In this document: positions 9,598-20,500 of the stretch, piece by piece
Layout: each line of letters starts with the position of its first letter
Position numbering within the stretch: position 1 is the first letter of the stretch
NCBI GenBank assembly: GCA_041875495.1
Contig: CP112982.1
Coordinates: 558,001 to 622,000 of the forward strand
Source of the DNA: Halomonas sp. CH40
Lineage (GTDB): Bacteria; Pseudomonadota; Gammaproteobacteria; Pseudomonadales; Halomonadaceae
Reading direction: 5' to 3'
DNA length: 64,000 nucleotides
Notes under the pieces: generated by a model
Database searches by the model: none
The model's input: only the letters and a program-made list of their open reading frames with translations
Told to the model about the DNA's origin: nothing
Position numbers and translations under genes: made by a program

Positions 9598-12500
9598 CCT
9601 ACGACCCCACCAACGTGGTGGCCGATCGGGCCGCGACCGAAGGGCAGGTGGATCAGGTGGCCACGGACCTGACCGATACCGGGTTCAAGATCACCGCGGA
9701 TAATCAGGATCTGGGCGGTGATAGTAACGACACCGTCAAACTCGGCGAGACCGTTAACTACACCAACGACGACAGCAACCTGGTCGCCACGGTGCGCGAC
9801 AACGAGATCGTCTACGACCTGGCCGCCAACATCACAGTGGACGAGGTCAAGGCGGATGATGGCCTGGGCGGCATCACCACCCTGGACAGCAGCGGGGTCA
9901 CCGTCACTGACGGTACTCAGACCACCACGACTACCGCCGGTGACACCACCTACGCCGACGGCAGCGGCAACACCACCGTGGCCAGCGCCGATGGCACGGA
10001 TGTCACCGATGCTGCCGGTAATAACAGCGTCTACGGCGCCACCGGCACCACCGTCACCGACGCTGCCGGTAACACCAGCCGCCTGACCGGGGATAGCCTG
10101 ACCGTGGGCAGCACCAACCCCGTCGAGGTCGACGGCACAGCCGGTGAGATCACCGGGCTGACCAACACCACCTACGACCCCACCAACGTGGTGGCCGACC
10201 GGGCCGCGACCGAAGGGCAGGTGGATCAGGTGGCCACGGACCTGACCGATACCGGGTTCAAGATCACCGCGGATAATCAGGATCTGGGCGGTGATAGTAA
10301 CGACACCGTCAAACTCGGCGAGACCGTTAACTACACCAACGACGACAGCAACCTGGTCGCCACGGTGCGCGACAACGAGATCGTCTACGACCTGGCCGCC
10401 AACATCACGGTGGACGAGGTCAAGGCGGATGACGGCCTGGGCGGCATCACCACCCTGGACAGCAGCGGGGTCACAGTGGGAGGGTTGAGTACCAATGACC
10501 CGACCACCACAGTGGGAGCAGGCACCATAAACGTAGCCGGTGTTGGCGGAATTAATGATATCGCCATCGACGGTAATACGGGCACCATCACCGGCCTCAC
10601 CAACACCGACCTTGAAGGTGAAACCTTCGGTGAAGCAGGCCGCGCCGCTACGGAAGAGCAGCTGCAGCTGGTCAGCAATACCGCCAATGCCGGTTGGAAC
10701 CTGACCGATGGTAGTAATGAAGCCAATATCGGCCCAGATGGCAAAGTCAGCTTCAGCGGCGATGCCAACATCAATGTGGCTCAGACCGGCAAACAGGATG
10801 ATGGCAAGATAGAGATCACTCTGGCCAGCAAACTCAGCGGCCTGGAAGAAGTGGCGATTACCGACGGCCCAGCGTTAAGCAACACCGGTATCGATATGGG
10901 TGGCCAACCCATCACCAACCTGGCCAGTGGCCTGGGTGAAACACCAGTTCAGGATATCGAAGGCGATGCCCTTGGCAATGCCATCAATGCCGGTGACCTC
11001 AAGAACGTGGCCAGTGATCTGGGCTCTGAAGTAGCGGCTGCCAAAACCGAGGTGGAAGCAGGCCCTAGCAACAACATCACAGTGGCCGACCGTATCGGTG
11101 AAGAAGGCCAGACCATCTACACTGTGGATACTGCCGATGAACTCAGCTTCACCAAGCTGGAAGTAGGCAGCGTCACTATGGATGCTGGCAATGTGGATGA
11201 AAACGGCAACACCCTGATCACCGGTGTAGGCGCTGGGGATATCAGCGAAGGCAGCACTGATGCCATCAACGGCGGCCAGCTGCACCAGCTCGCCGGTGAT
11301 ATCAACAACACTGAAGGCGGCTTGGGTATTCGCTATGTACGCACCAACGACCAAGGAGAAGACCCGGTTAGCGATGCCTTTGCTGTGGGTGAAGGCTCCA
11401 CGGCGGTAGGTTATGAAGCTCGCGCCACAGCCACTAACGCCCTGGCGCTGGGCTACAAGGCCATGGCAGAACATCAAGGCAGTGTGGCATTAGGTGAAAA
11501 TGCCATTACCAGCGCACCGGTTGGCACTGAGACCGTCACCATTGGTGATAACACCTACACCTTTGCAGGCACCACGCCGCTGGCTACCGTCAGTATTGGC
11601 AGCCCAGGGGCAGAACGCACCATCACCAATCTGGCAGCAGGGCGTATCAGCGAGACCAGCACCGATGCCATCAACGGCAGCCAGCTGTACGCGTTTGCCA
11701 ACCGCTTTGATGAACGCCTGACCCAGGTAGAAGGTGATCTGGGTGAGGTAAGCGAAACCGTGACTGGCACCCTGCCAGGCAGCGGCCCGGATGCGGTTAC
11801 CTACGCCAAGGATGACCAAGGCAATATTGATAAAAACACTGTAGCACTGGGTGGCGACGAGGGCGGCACTAAGCTCACCAATGTGGCGCCTGCGAGTATC
11901 ACCCCGGATAGTTCAGATGCGGTCACTGGCGGCCAGCTGCATGGCACCAACCAGAACGTAGCTGGCAACACCGCTGATATTGCAGGTAATACCAGTCAGA
12001 TTGCAGGCAACACCAGCAACATCGCGGGCAACTCAGGCGATATTGCCGATAACCGTTCTCGGATTGACGGCAATACACGGGATATCGGCACCAACCGCGA
12101 TAACATCGCTGAAATTGGCAGCACCGTGGATAAGGGCATGAACTTTGGCGCCGACCAGGGGGATACCGTCAATCGCAAGCTGGGTGATACCGTGGCAATT
12201 ACCGGTGATAACAACATCACTACCCGCACCACCGGCAACGGCGTGCAGGTTATGCTCAACCGTGAGCTGGATGTGGATAGCGTCACCGCAGGCAATACCA
12301 CTGTCAGCAATGAAGGGGTGCGCATTCAGGATGGCCCAAGCATGACGGTGGATGGCTTTGATGCCAATGGCACCACCATCACCAACGTGGCGCCCGGCGT
12401 GAACGCGGGTGATGCAGTGAATGTTGGCCAGATGAACGCTTTGGGCCAGCGCTTCGCCCAGGAAATTGGCGATGTGCATAACCGCATTGATGATGTGGCT

Positions 12501-12728
12501 CGGGATGCCAGCGCAGGTATTGCCTCGGTCGCGGCTATGGGCAATGCTCCTTATGTGCCTGGCAAGCTCACTTATCATGTCGGGGGTGGTCATCACAATG
12601 GCGAAAGCGCCGTTGGCGTTAACTTCCGCCGCACTGCTGATAACGGCCGCTGGAGCCTGAATGCCGGTATCTCAGGCTCACGAGCAGGTGCAACCATTGG
12701 TCTGGGTATTTCAGGTGTGATTGATTAA
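8061..12728 (+). CDS. Trimeric autotransporter adhesin 1, C-terminal part (stalk and anchor)
   Basis: Continuation, in the same frame, of the gene that begins at 3375. The ATG at 8061 is merely the first Met after the amber codon, with no signal peptide, so independent export is not expected. It contains near-identical stalk repeats up to about 9597, a 573-bp direct repeat, and a short membrane-proximal head (AVGEGSTAVGYEARATATNA). Next come heptads of the IxxNTxx type (IAGNTSQ, IAGNTSN; nt 11944-12120), known in these proteins as Asn-core coiled coil. A four-strand YadA anchor (last ~80 aa, GVNFRRTADNGRWSLNAGIS) ends it. The last residue is Asp rather than the common aromatic. A single Cys (FAICTGRAA, nt ~8985) sits in one repeat copy. 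A hairpin and a TpgA-like gene follow. Confidence 0.88.
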   Translation: MSFSDGEGNTLQRDLGETLTIEDVADGSGNSNLSVDASGTDTLQIAMTDQPTFGTVAVNTAGNGTITGLTNTDLSDPTFGISTRAATEEQLAIVNTQATSPLTFIGDNGPVKVDRKLGETLNVTGGATGTLTTGNIGVEANGTDTLEIKLAESVDLGTNGSVQTGNTTVNNDGVAITGGPSMTASGGIDANNQKITNVAAGDVAPGSTDAVNGGQLDQVETGLTTLGMNFSDGEGNTLQRDLGETLTIEDVADASGNSNLSVDASGTDTLQIAMTDQPTFGTVAVNTAGNGTITGLTNQTLTAANFAICTGRAATEEQLDIVNTQATSPLTFIGDNGPVKVDRKLGETLNVTGGATGTLTTGNIGVEANGADTLEIKLASKLSDLEEVAITDGPTLNDSGIDMNGDKITGLAAGDVAPGSTDAVNGGQLDQVETDLTTLGMSFSDGEGNTLQRDLGETLTIEDVADGSGNSNLSVDASGTDTLQIAMTDQPTFGTVAVNTAGNGTITGLTNTTYDPTNVVADRAATEGQVDQVATDLTDTGFKITADNQDLGGDSNDTVKLGETVNYTNDDSNLVATVRDNEIVYDLAANITVDEVKADDGLGGITTLDSSGVTVTDGTQTTTTTAGDTTYADGSGNTTVASADGTDVTDAAGNNSVYGATGTTVTDAAGNTSRLTGDSLTVGSTNPVEVDGTAGEITGLTNTTYDPTNVVADRAATEGQVDQVATDLTDTGFKITADNQDLGGDSNDTVKLGETVNYTNDDSNLVATVRDNEIVYDLAANITVDEVKADDGLGGITTLDSSGVTVGGLSTNDPTTTVGAGTINVAGVGGINDIAIDGNTGTITGLTNTDLEGETFGEAGRAATEEQLQLVSNTANAGWNLTDGSNEANIGPDGKVSFSGDANINVAQTGKQDDGKIEITLASKLSGLEEVAITDGPALSNTGIDMGGQPITNLASGLGETPVQDIEGDALGNAINAGDLKNVASDLGSEVAAAKTEVEAGPSNNITVADRIGEEGQTIYTVDTADELSFTKLEVGSVTMDAGNVDENGNTLITGVGAGDISEGSTDAINGGQLHQLAGDINNTEGGLGIRYVRTNDQGEDPVSDAFAVGEGSTAVGYEARATATNALALGYKAMAEHQGSVALGENAITSAPVGTETVTIGDNTYTFAGTTPLATVSIGSPGAERTITNLAAGRISETSTDAINGSQLYAFANRFDERLTQVEGDLGEVSETVTGTLPGSGPDAVTYAKDDQGNIDKNTVALGGDEGGTKLTNVAPASITPDSSDAVTGGQLHGTNQNVAGNTADIAGNTSQIAGNTSNIAGNSGDIADNRSRIDGNTRDIGTNRDNIAEIGSTVDKGMNFGADQGDTVNRKLGDTVAITGDNNITTRTTGNGVQVMLNRELDVDSVTAGNTTVSNEGVRIQDGPSMTVDGFDANGTTITNVAPGVNAGDAVNVGQMNALGQRFAQEIGDVHNRIDDVARDASAGIASVAAMGNAPYVPGKLTYHVGGGHHNGESAVGVNFRRTADNGRWSLNAGISGSRAGATIGLGISGVID
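9598..10470 (+). repeat. 573-bp-spaced direct repeat in adhesin 1 stalk
   Basis: About 300 bp beginning CCTACGACCCCACC at 9598 recurs almost unchanged at 10171. The repeat encodes TTYDPTNVVADRAATEGQVD through TTLDSSGVTV. Between the copies lies a Thr/Gly/Asp-rich segment (TDGTQTTTTTAGDTTYADG). Confidence 0.85.
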
Positions 12729-12749
12729 CCCTAAATTTGGTACTCAACC

Positions 12750-12776
12750 CTCACCGCCGGCTGGCTCGGCGGTGAG
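12750..12776 (+). terminator. Intercistronic hairpin between adhesin 1 and its anchor gene
   Basis: CTCACCGCC (12750-12758) pairs with GGCGGTGAG (12768-12776). There is no T-run, and the downstream ribosome-binding site follows at once. It may act as an RNA-stability or partial-termination element. Confidence 0.4.
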
Positions 12777-12797
12777 CAAAAGGAACAGGTAACTACC

Positions 12798-13586
12798 ATG
12801 AAACAACCACGTACACTACTGGCACTTGGCCTTGCTATCGGATTGGCAGGCTGTGCCTCATCGGCTTCTACGCCCAACGCCCAGGAAGACGAAACCCGCT
12901 TCCCTGACCTGGACAGCACCTATCTGGACACCGGCGACTTTATCGACCCGGAAAGCGTACTGCGTATTTCCCAGGGCCAGCACAAGGATCAGGTGCGTCG
13001 CCTGCTGGGCCACCCGCACTTTAGTGAAGGCATCTTCAACGTGCGCGAATGGGATTACGCCTTCAACTTCTATACCGGCGAAGGCAGTGCCTATATTACC
13101 TGCCAATATAAGCTGCGCTTTGATAATGAGAACCGGGTAACCAGCAGCCACTGGCGCGACCCCGAGTGCCCCGTGCTGCTGGTGCCCATTGAAGTAGAAG
13201 AAGAAAACCAGAGCCAGGCCTTGACCCTTTCCGGCGATGTGCTGTTTGACTTCGACAGCGCCGAACTAACCCTGGAAGGCCGCCGCGCCATAGACCGCCT
13301 GGCAGAGCAGCTGCAGCAAAACTACGCCAACCCGGTTCTGCATATCATTGGCTACACTGACCGCTTTGGATCAAAGCAATACAACATTGACCTTTCCTAC
13401 CAGCGCGCCACCGCGGTAAAAAATCAGCTGGTGAGCCGTGGCCTGCCTGGCAACCGTATTGCCACAGCGGGCCGAGGCGAAGCCGACCCAGTTGTTAACT
13501 GTGCAGGCGCTGCCACCCCAGCGGTTAAGGAATGCCTGAAACTCAATCGCCGCGTTGTCATTAATATCGGCGGTGAACGCCGCTAA
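12798..13586 (+). CDS. TpgA-like BamE/OmpA-domain lipoprotein (partner of adhesin 1)
   Basis: 262-aa envelope lipoprotein. It has a signal peptide with lipobox LAGC (Cys19), then a SmpA/OmlA (BamE-like) region (~45-130: ISQGQHKDQVRRLLGHPHFS, VREWDYAFNFYTG). An OmpA-type peptidoglycan-binding domain follows (~140-260: GDVLFDFDSAELTLEGRRAI, GYTDRFGSKQYN, GRGEADPV). This arrangement resembles TpgA, which in Acinetobacter binds the AtaA trimeric adhesin anchor and ties it to peptidoglycan. It lies 69 bp behind adhesin 1 on the same strand, and a paralogue (28324-29139) follows adhesin 2 in the same way. Role in anchoring is inferred from domain order and position. If adhesin 1 is truly truncated, this gene may still be expressed or may serve adhesin 2. 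Confidence 0.85.
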   Translation: MKQPRTLLALGLAIGLAGCASSASTPNAQEDETRFPDLDSTYLDTGDFIDPESVLRISQGQHKDQVRRLLGHPHFSEGIFNVREWDYAFNFYTGEGSAYITCQYKLRFDNENRVTSSHWRDPECPVLLVPIEVEEENQSQALTLSGDVLFDFDSAELTLEGRRAIDRLAEQLQQNYANPVLHIIGYTDRFGSKQYNIDLSYQRATAVKNQLVSRGLPGNRIATAGRGEADPVVNCAGAATPAVKECLKLNRRVVINIGGERR

Positions 13587-13599
13587 CCCCTCCCCAATA

Positions 13600-13635
13600 A
13601 GGTGCAGGGTGAAACGTTGATCTCACCCTGCACCT
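13600..13635 (+). terminator. Hairpin after first TpgA-like gene
   Basis: Perfect 13-bp stem AGGTGCAGGGTGA (13600-13612) / TCACCCTGCACCT (13623-13635), 10-nt loop, starting 13 bp after the stop codon. It lacks a T-run, so termination may be weak or factor-dependent. Confidence 0.5.
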
Positions 13636-14594
13636 CACGCCTCGCATATTAAAAAACAGTGTTCTGTAATGTAAACAAAAAATAACCCGCTATTTAACAA
13701 TTCAGATTATGGGTGAATGTTAAATAGTGCGGTTTTGAGCATTCTTGCTTGCAAGATACACTATTTTTAACCTTTGTTTTTATTAAGCGGTAAAAAATTT
13801 AAATTGATAGCCTGATCGGGATTTATATAAAAATAAGTATTATAAAAAGTAAACAGCTGAGTTTTTATACAAGATTTTGTTTTTAAAGAATGTTTGATTA
13901 TAAAATAAAATTATCTTATTAATCCGTTAATTATAAGAGTGGAAATGGTAATCTCTTGAAATGGTCAGGGTGAGTAAAAAGCCTACTATTTCAAGATGTT
14001 ATCTGACTTTGAGTGGAGCATCGGAGGGCAAGATAAGCAGGGAAATCTTTCACATAAAATAATGCTAATACATGCTGTTACACTTCATAGTGTGAAACAA
14101 AACAAACGTTTAAATAGTGATGGTTTAACAATTCCGCCTGTTTTATTGGTGCTAATATGAACAATGTTTAACCGTCGTTGATAAGCCCTATTCAAGGGTC
14201 GAGAATGCTCTCCAAGTTAAAAGCCAGTGACACGCCAGCCTGAACTTTGATGTTGAAATGCGCGATATCACCCGCGATGCAAAATAAGTTGCTGCGACGA
14301 AAGGAAGCGAGGTCAGCACTTCTACCCGAAAGGGTAGCGGCGTTGGCTTTTATGCGTACCGGCTTTTGGCGTTGAAACGGAGTTTTTGGAAAAAGTGCCA
14401 GGAAGGGCGCGCGGCATTGACGCCGAAGCAAGCCAACACAGGCGCAAAAGCATTTGTGTTGGGCAACCCAACTGAATTCAGCAAGCAAAGAATAGCCTGG
14501 CGCCTCTGATAAAAAGGCACCGCCAGTAAACCTAAAAGAATGTGCAACGGGGTGATGACGCCCCTGTCACCCCAAACGCAAGTGGAGTTAGAGA
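13636..14594. other. Intergenic region upstream of adhesin 2
   Basis: No convincing gene. Bases 13650-14180 are strongly AT-rich, like the leader of adhesin 1, with a dyad TTACACT/AGTGTGA near 14078-14096. Bases about 14190-14540 are clearly more GC-rich and read as degraded coding-like sequence on both strands (a 98-codon frame on - at 14192-14488 has no recognisable family), possibly a mobile-element remnant. The adhesin 2 ribosome-binding site GGAG is at 14584-14587. Confidence 0.55.
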
Positions 14595-17500
14595 ATGAAT
14601 AATGTATTTCGTCTGATCTGGAACCGTACCTTAGGTAGGCTGGTGGTCGCGTCTGAAGCGGCCCGTAGCTGTGATAAATCCGCTACCCGGCAAGGGGTGG
14701 TTGGCCAACTGCCGGCGCCGGAAGCCGCCTCAAGCATTCCTGCTCTGCTGCGCCCAGCCGTTATCGCTGTGGCACTCGTTGCAGGCTCGATGACACTGCC
14801 GTCCCAAACAGCTATGGCAGGGCCTGGCGAGGAAGAAAGTCCCAATAACTCTGCTTCAACTTGTAACATAAATGATATAGCAATGGGTCTGGATGCCACA
14901 GCTTGCGGGCCATTTGCAACGGCCATTGGTTATAATGCGTTTGCGGGAGGGGTGGATGGCTATGGTGTTGCAATTGGTACGAGTGCTGATGCACGTAACC
15001 GCGGTATTGCTATAGGTCAACTGTCAGTAGCTAATGAGCATGGAGTAGCTGTTGGTACTCAGGCTGTAGCTAAATTTAATACAGTCGCTATTGGCCGTTT
15101 AAGTTCAGCAGGAGGGGATGGATCTGTCGCTATTGGTTATAACAGTGAATCTGGAACTGAGAATATCAGAATTCCTAATTCAGTTTTGCCAAATTGGGAC
15201 TCAAACACTTTGCAAAAAGGCGTGGCGATAGGCTATGGCACTTACGCGCCTGGCAGTGTTGCTATCGGTGATCAGGCCCGAGCTGGAGCCACCAAAGCTG
15301 ATACGGGTACTAACTTTGCGAAAGTAGGTACCGCCATCGGTGGTGGTACCTTAGCTGAAGGTCATCTTTCAATTGCTATTGGTGCTGGCCGCAATAACCC
15401 GACAACAGCATCGGGAACCAGAAGTATTGCTTTAGGTAATCTTAGTGAGGCCTCTGAAAGGGGGGCTATGGCATTTGGTGTTGCGGCGGAGAGTACGGGT
15501 AGAAATGCCATTGCAATTGGTTCAGGGAATGGGGTCTTAAATAATGCTGGTGACCTCATTGCTTATGAGAAGACGCAAGCAGAAGGTGTAGATTCGGTTG
15601 CAATTGGTAGATTGACTAAAGCCTCAGGCTTAAATGCTATTGCAATTGGTCGTGAGGCCAGTGCTGCTGCGAATAACACATCTGCCTTTGGTCGTGACGC
15701 TAAAGCCTCGGGTGCTTCTAGTACTGCCGTTGGAAGAAACTCTAAAGCAACTGAGTTAGGCGCAAGCGCCTTTGGCTTGAACGCTGAAGCGACAGGAGAA
15801 GCCTCAACGGCACTTGGCCGTTTTGCGCGTTCGTCAGGCGAGGAGTCAGCTGCCGTTGGACGCAGTGCTGCGGCATCGGGTGTTAGTAGTACTGCCGTTG
15901 GTAGGCAAGCTAGCGCTTCCGCTTCGAGTGCTTCTGCCGTGGGGAATGGCGCTAAAGCAACAGCAAATTTTGCTTCTGCCTTTGGTGTGAATGCAGAGGC
16001 GAGCGGTACGAGCTCTCTTGCCTTGAGCTTCTCGAATGCAACAGCCGAGAGGGCGATTGCTATAGGTCCTAATGCTGTAGCTTCGTCTGACCGAACTGTG
16101 GCCGTAGGTAGCACCGCTAAAGCCCTAGGCTCTCAGTCAGTCGCTATCGGGAGGGATAGTACCGCACAAGATGAAAAGACGATTGCCTTGGGGGCTTTTG
16201 CGACGGCAAATAAAGGAGGCGCGATTGCACTCGGCAGTAGCACTCTAGTGGACGGTAAACACTCCATTGCCATGGGGCGTCAGTCTGAAGTATCAGGTGA
16301 AAGAAGCATGGCCCTTGGTCAGGATGCCAAGGTGGGTACCTATGATACCAATGGTGATGCAACCAGCTCTGCCAATAAAGCTATTGCATTAGGTGATTCT
16401 GCGAGTGCTAGTGCCAATAATGCGACCGCCGTGGGTTTAAGAGCTGAGGCTTCGGCTCTAAACGCTTCCGCCTTTGGTGTGGATGCAACCGCGTCTGGTA
16501 GCGGTTCGATTGCCTTGGGTTTCTCAAATGCAACGAAAGAAAATGCAATTTCTGTGGGTGCGAGCGCTAATGCAACAGCCGAGCGTGCTATCGCGATTGG
16601 CAACAGTAGCAAAGCCTCCGTCGATGATGCGATCGCCATGGGTGCCGGCGCGCAAGCCACAGGTCTCGACGCCATTGCTATGGGTTCCGGTGCCAAAGCT
16701 TCTGGTGAGCAAAGCATTAGTATTGGTTACGGAAACGAAGTTTCGGGCGCTCATTCGGGGGCCGTTGGTGACCCGAATAATATAAGTGGTACAGGCTCAT
16801 ACGCACAGGGTAACGACAATACCATTGAGGCCGACAATGCCGGTGCTTTTGGTAACAACAATACCCTTACGGCTACTGCAGCCGGTAGCCGTATCATCGG
16901 TAATGACAATAACCTTGATGTAGCTGATGCCTTTGTAATGGGTAATGGCGCGGATGTCACTGTTGCCGGTGGCGTGGCGCTGGGTTCAGGTTCAGTTGCC
17001 AGCACTGATGCCGGTACTACTACTGGGGTTTATGGTTACGATGTTTCCACAGATGCTGCTGCTGCCCCCACCTCCGAAATAGGGGCTACACAAAGCACCA
17101 AGGGAGCTGTTTCTGTTGGCGGTGGTACTGGAAACGATCGCCGCCAGATCACCAATCTCGCCGCCGGTGCTCAGGATACTGATGCGGTCAACGTCGCCCA
17201 GTTGAAGGCGGTGCGCGATATTGCTGGCAGCGGTTGGGATGTTAATACCAGTGACGATGCCACAGTGACGGCTAGCACAGTGGCTGCAGGTAAAGAAGTT
17301 GATTTCGTCAGCTCTGATAGCAATGTGGCTATCACCCACACGCAGGATACCAACGGCGATACAGATGTTGATTTCAGCCTGTCTGATGACCTGACGATTG
17401 CTAGCAGTATCTCAGTTACCGGTGGCCCGACCATCAATAGCACCGGCATCAACATGGGCGATGACAAAATCACCAACCTGGCGACGGGTACAGCGGATAG

Positions 17501-20500
17501 CGATGCCGCTAATGTGGGTCAGTTAACGGTTGTAGACGCAGGCACAAATGCCTCTGTGACAGCTGCGACTGATGCCACCACAGGCCAGACCACCTACACC
17601 GTGGATGCTGATGGCACGACGGTTAGCGCGGGTTCAACGGATGTGACTGTGGTGGCGGGTACAAAAGATGCGACCACCAACCTGACGGATTATGCAGTTG
17701 ACCTGAGCCTGGATGCCAAGAACAGCCTGGAAAATGCCAACAAGGGCTGGGAACTCCAAGCCAATAGTGAACTTACGACCGACAACATCGGCCCGGGCGA
17801 AACGGCGATTTTTGCTGAAGGCAAGAATATTGACGTTAGCCGTGATGCAAACAAGATCACCGTTGCCACGAAAGATGAAGTAGAGTTCACTCAGATCACA
17901 GTAGGTGATGCGACTGACCCAGCTAACAGCACAGTGATCACCAATGCGGGTGATGGCCTGGATGTGGGTGGTGATCAGATCACCAACGTCGGCAGCGGCC
18001 TAACCAACGTCGCCGGTGATGTTGTTAACAACATTGATGACGCCAACCCGGATAACGCCGCGAACATTGGCGATCTTCAGAACGTCAATAACGACCTGAT
18101 TGATACTGGCTTCAACATTACCGCTGACAATAGCGGCTTGGCAGACCCTTCAATCACTGAAGATAACGTCAAGCTGGGCGAAACCGTTGATTACACCAGC
18201 GCCGATGGCAACATCGTTACCACCTTCGGGAACAACGACAACGAGATCGACTTTGGTTTGGCGAACGTCGTCACCGTGGGTGATACCACTGACGCAACCA
18301 AAAACCCTGTCACCATTGATGGCGACGCCGGTACGGTGGGTGGCCTGACCAACACCACCTTGACTGACCCGGCCTTCGCCACGGCGGGGCGTGCGGCCAC
18401 GGAAGAACAGTTAAGCGTTCTGGCGACGGATGGCCTAGACTTCACCGGTAACGATAACTCTGCAGGTGATGTGCATCGTGACCTGGGTGAGACACTTGCC
18501 ATCGAAGGTGGGGCGACGTCTGGCGGCACCTATACAGGGGCTAATCTGCGCACAGTGACGGACCCAGCCAATGGCGCCATCAATCTGCAGATGACAGACT
18601 CACCTGACTTCACCAACGTCAATGTCTCTGGCGATTTAGACGTTGATGGCACAACCACGCTGGGCGACAACTTCTCCGTGGTGGGCGATCAGGTAACCTA
18701 CAATATCGCACCTGATCAGATCACCAACGGCACTCAGGTCGTCAACAAAGACTACGTTGACAGCAAAGAAACTCACTACTATAGCGTCAATGATGTTGGC
18801 ACTCAGCAAGGCAACTTCAATAACGAAGGCGCTGTGGGTGACTACGCCCTGGCAGCGGGTACTAATGCGTTAGCCGAAAGCGGGTTTTCAGTTGCTGTGG
18901 GTGATGGCGCTACAACAAAGGTCTTTGGAAGTGGCCAGGTAGCCATCGGTAATGACGCTACCACTTTTGGCCAAGGTGATATTGCCATTGGTATGAATGC
19001 TCAAGCCAATGGTGCAGGTAATGTGGTGATTGGTGACGGTGCTAAGGCCTCGACGGCCGGTGAGAGAGATGGTGTTGCACTTGGCCATGACGCTGAAGTG
19101 ACTTATAGCGAGGGTGTTGCGCTGGGTAGCGACTCTGTTGCTGATGGCAGCACGCTGAGCACAGCGGCCTATGTGCCCACAGGCGCCACGTCTGTAGCGG
19201 CTGATGATCCCGAAAGCGAAGTCTCGGTGGGCGCTCCTACTCAGCCATTAGACTCCGCTGATTCAGAGCGTCGTATCACCAACGTAGCTGCCGGTGCGAC
19301 AGATACCGATGCGGTTAACGTCAGCCAGTTGAAGGCGTTGGACAGCGTTGTAGACCAAGGCTTCAACATCACCGCAGACACTGCCGATCTGGCAGATCCA
19401 GCGGCAACGGAAGACACCGTCAAGCTGGGTGACACCGTTGCTTACACCAGTACCGATGGCAATATCACCACTACGGTGCGTGACAACGAAATCGACTTTG
19501 GTTTGGCGAGCGTTGTCACCGTCGGCGATGCCACGGACGCAACTCAAACCCCCGTCACGATTGATGGCGACGCCGGTACTGTTGGTGGCCTGACTAACAC
19601 CACCTTCGATCCGGGTAACTTCACCTCTGGGCAGGCAGCAACAGAAGACCAGCTGAAAGATGTCAGTGATGTGGCCAATGCGGGTTGGAACGTTCAAACC
19701 ACTGACGCCGATGCTACCGTCAGCAATGTAGCGCCAAGCAAAAAAGTTGATTTCGTCAGTTCTGATAACAATGTGGCTATCACCCACACGCAGGATGCCA
19801 ACGGCGATACGGATGTTGATTTCAGCTTGTCTGATAACCTGACGATTGCTAACAGCATCTCAGTTACCGGTGGCCCGACCATCAATGGCACCGGCATCAA
19901 CATGGGCGATGACAAAATCACCAACCTGGCGCCGGGGACAGCGGATACCGATGCCGCCAATGTAGGCCAGTTGACGGCTGTAGACGCAGGCACAAATGCC
20001 TCTGTGACAGCCGCGATTGATGCTACCACAGGCCAGACCACCTACACGGTGGATGCTGATGGCACGACGGTTAGCGCGGGTTCAACGGATGTTACTGTGG
20101 TGGCAGGCACAAAAGATGCGACCACCAACCTGACGGATTACGCCGTTGACCTTAGCCAGGATGCCAAGGACAGCCTGGAAAATGCCAACAAGGGCTGGGA
20201 ACTCCAAGCCAATAGTGAACTTACGACCGACAACATCGGCCCGGGTGAAACGGCGATTTTTGCTGAAGGCAAGAATATTGACGTTAGCCGTGATGTAAAC
20301 AAGATCACCGTTGCCACGAAAGATGAAGTAGAGTTCACTCAGATCACAGTAGGTGATGCGACTGACCCAGCTAACAGCACAGTGATCACCAATGCGGGTG
20401 ATGGCCTGGATGTGGGTGGTGATCAGATCACCAACGTCGGCAGCGGCCTAACCAACGTCGCCGGTGATGTTGTTAACAACATTGATGACGCCAACCCGGA

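Noticed and set aside
14192..14488. 98-codon ORF on the - strand in the adhesin 2 leader
   Set aside because: Cys/Phe/Arg-rich translation without recognisable motif, ribosome-binding site or conserved neighbour; the stretch reads as decayed sequence.
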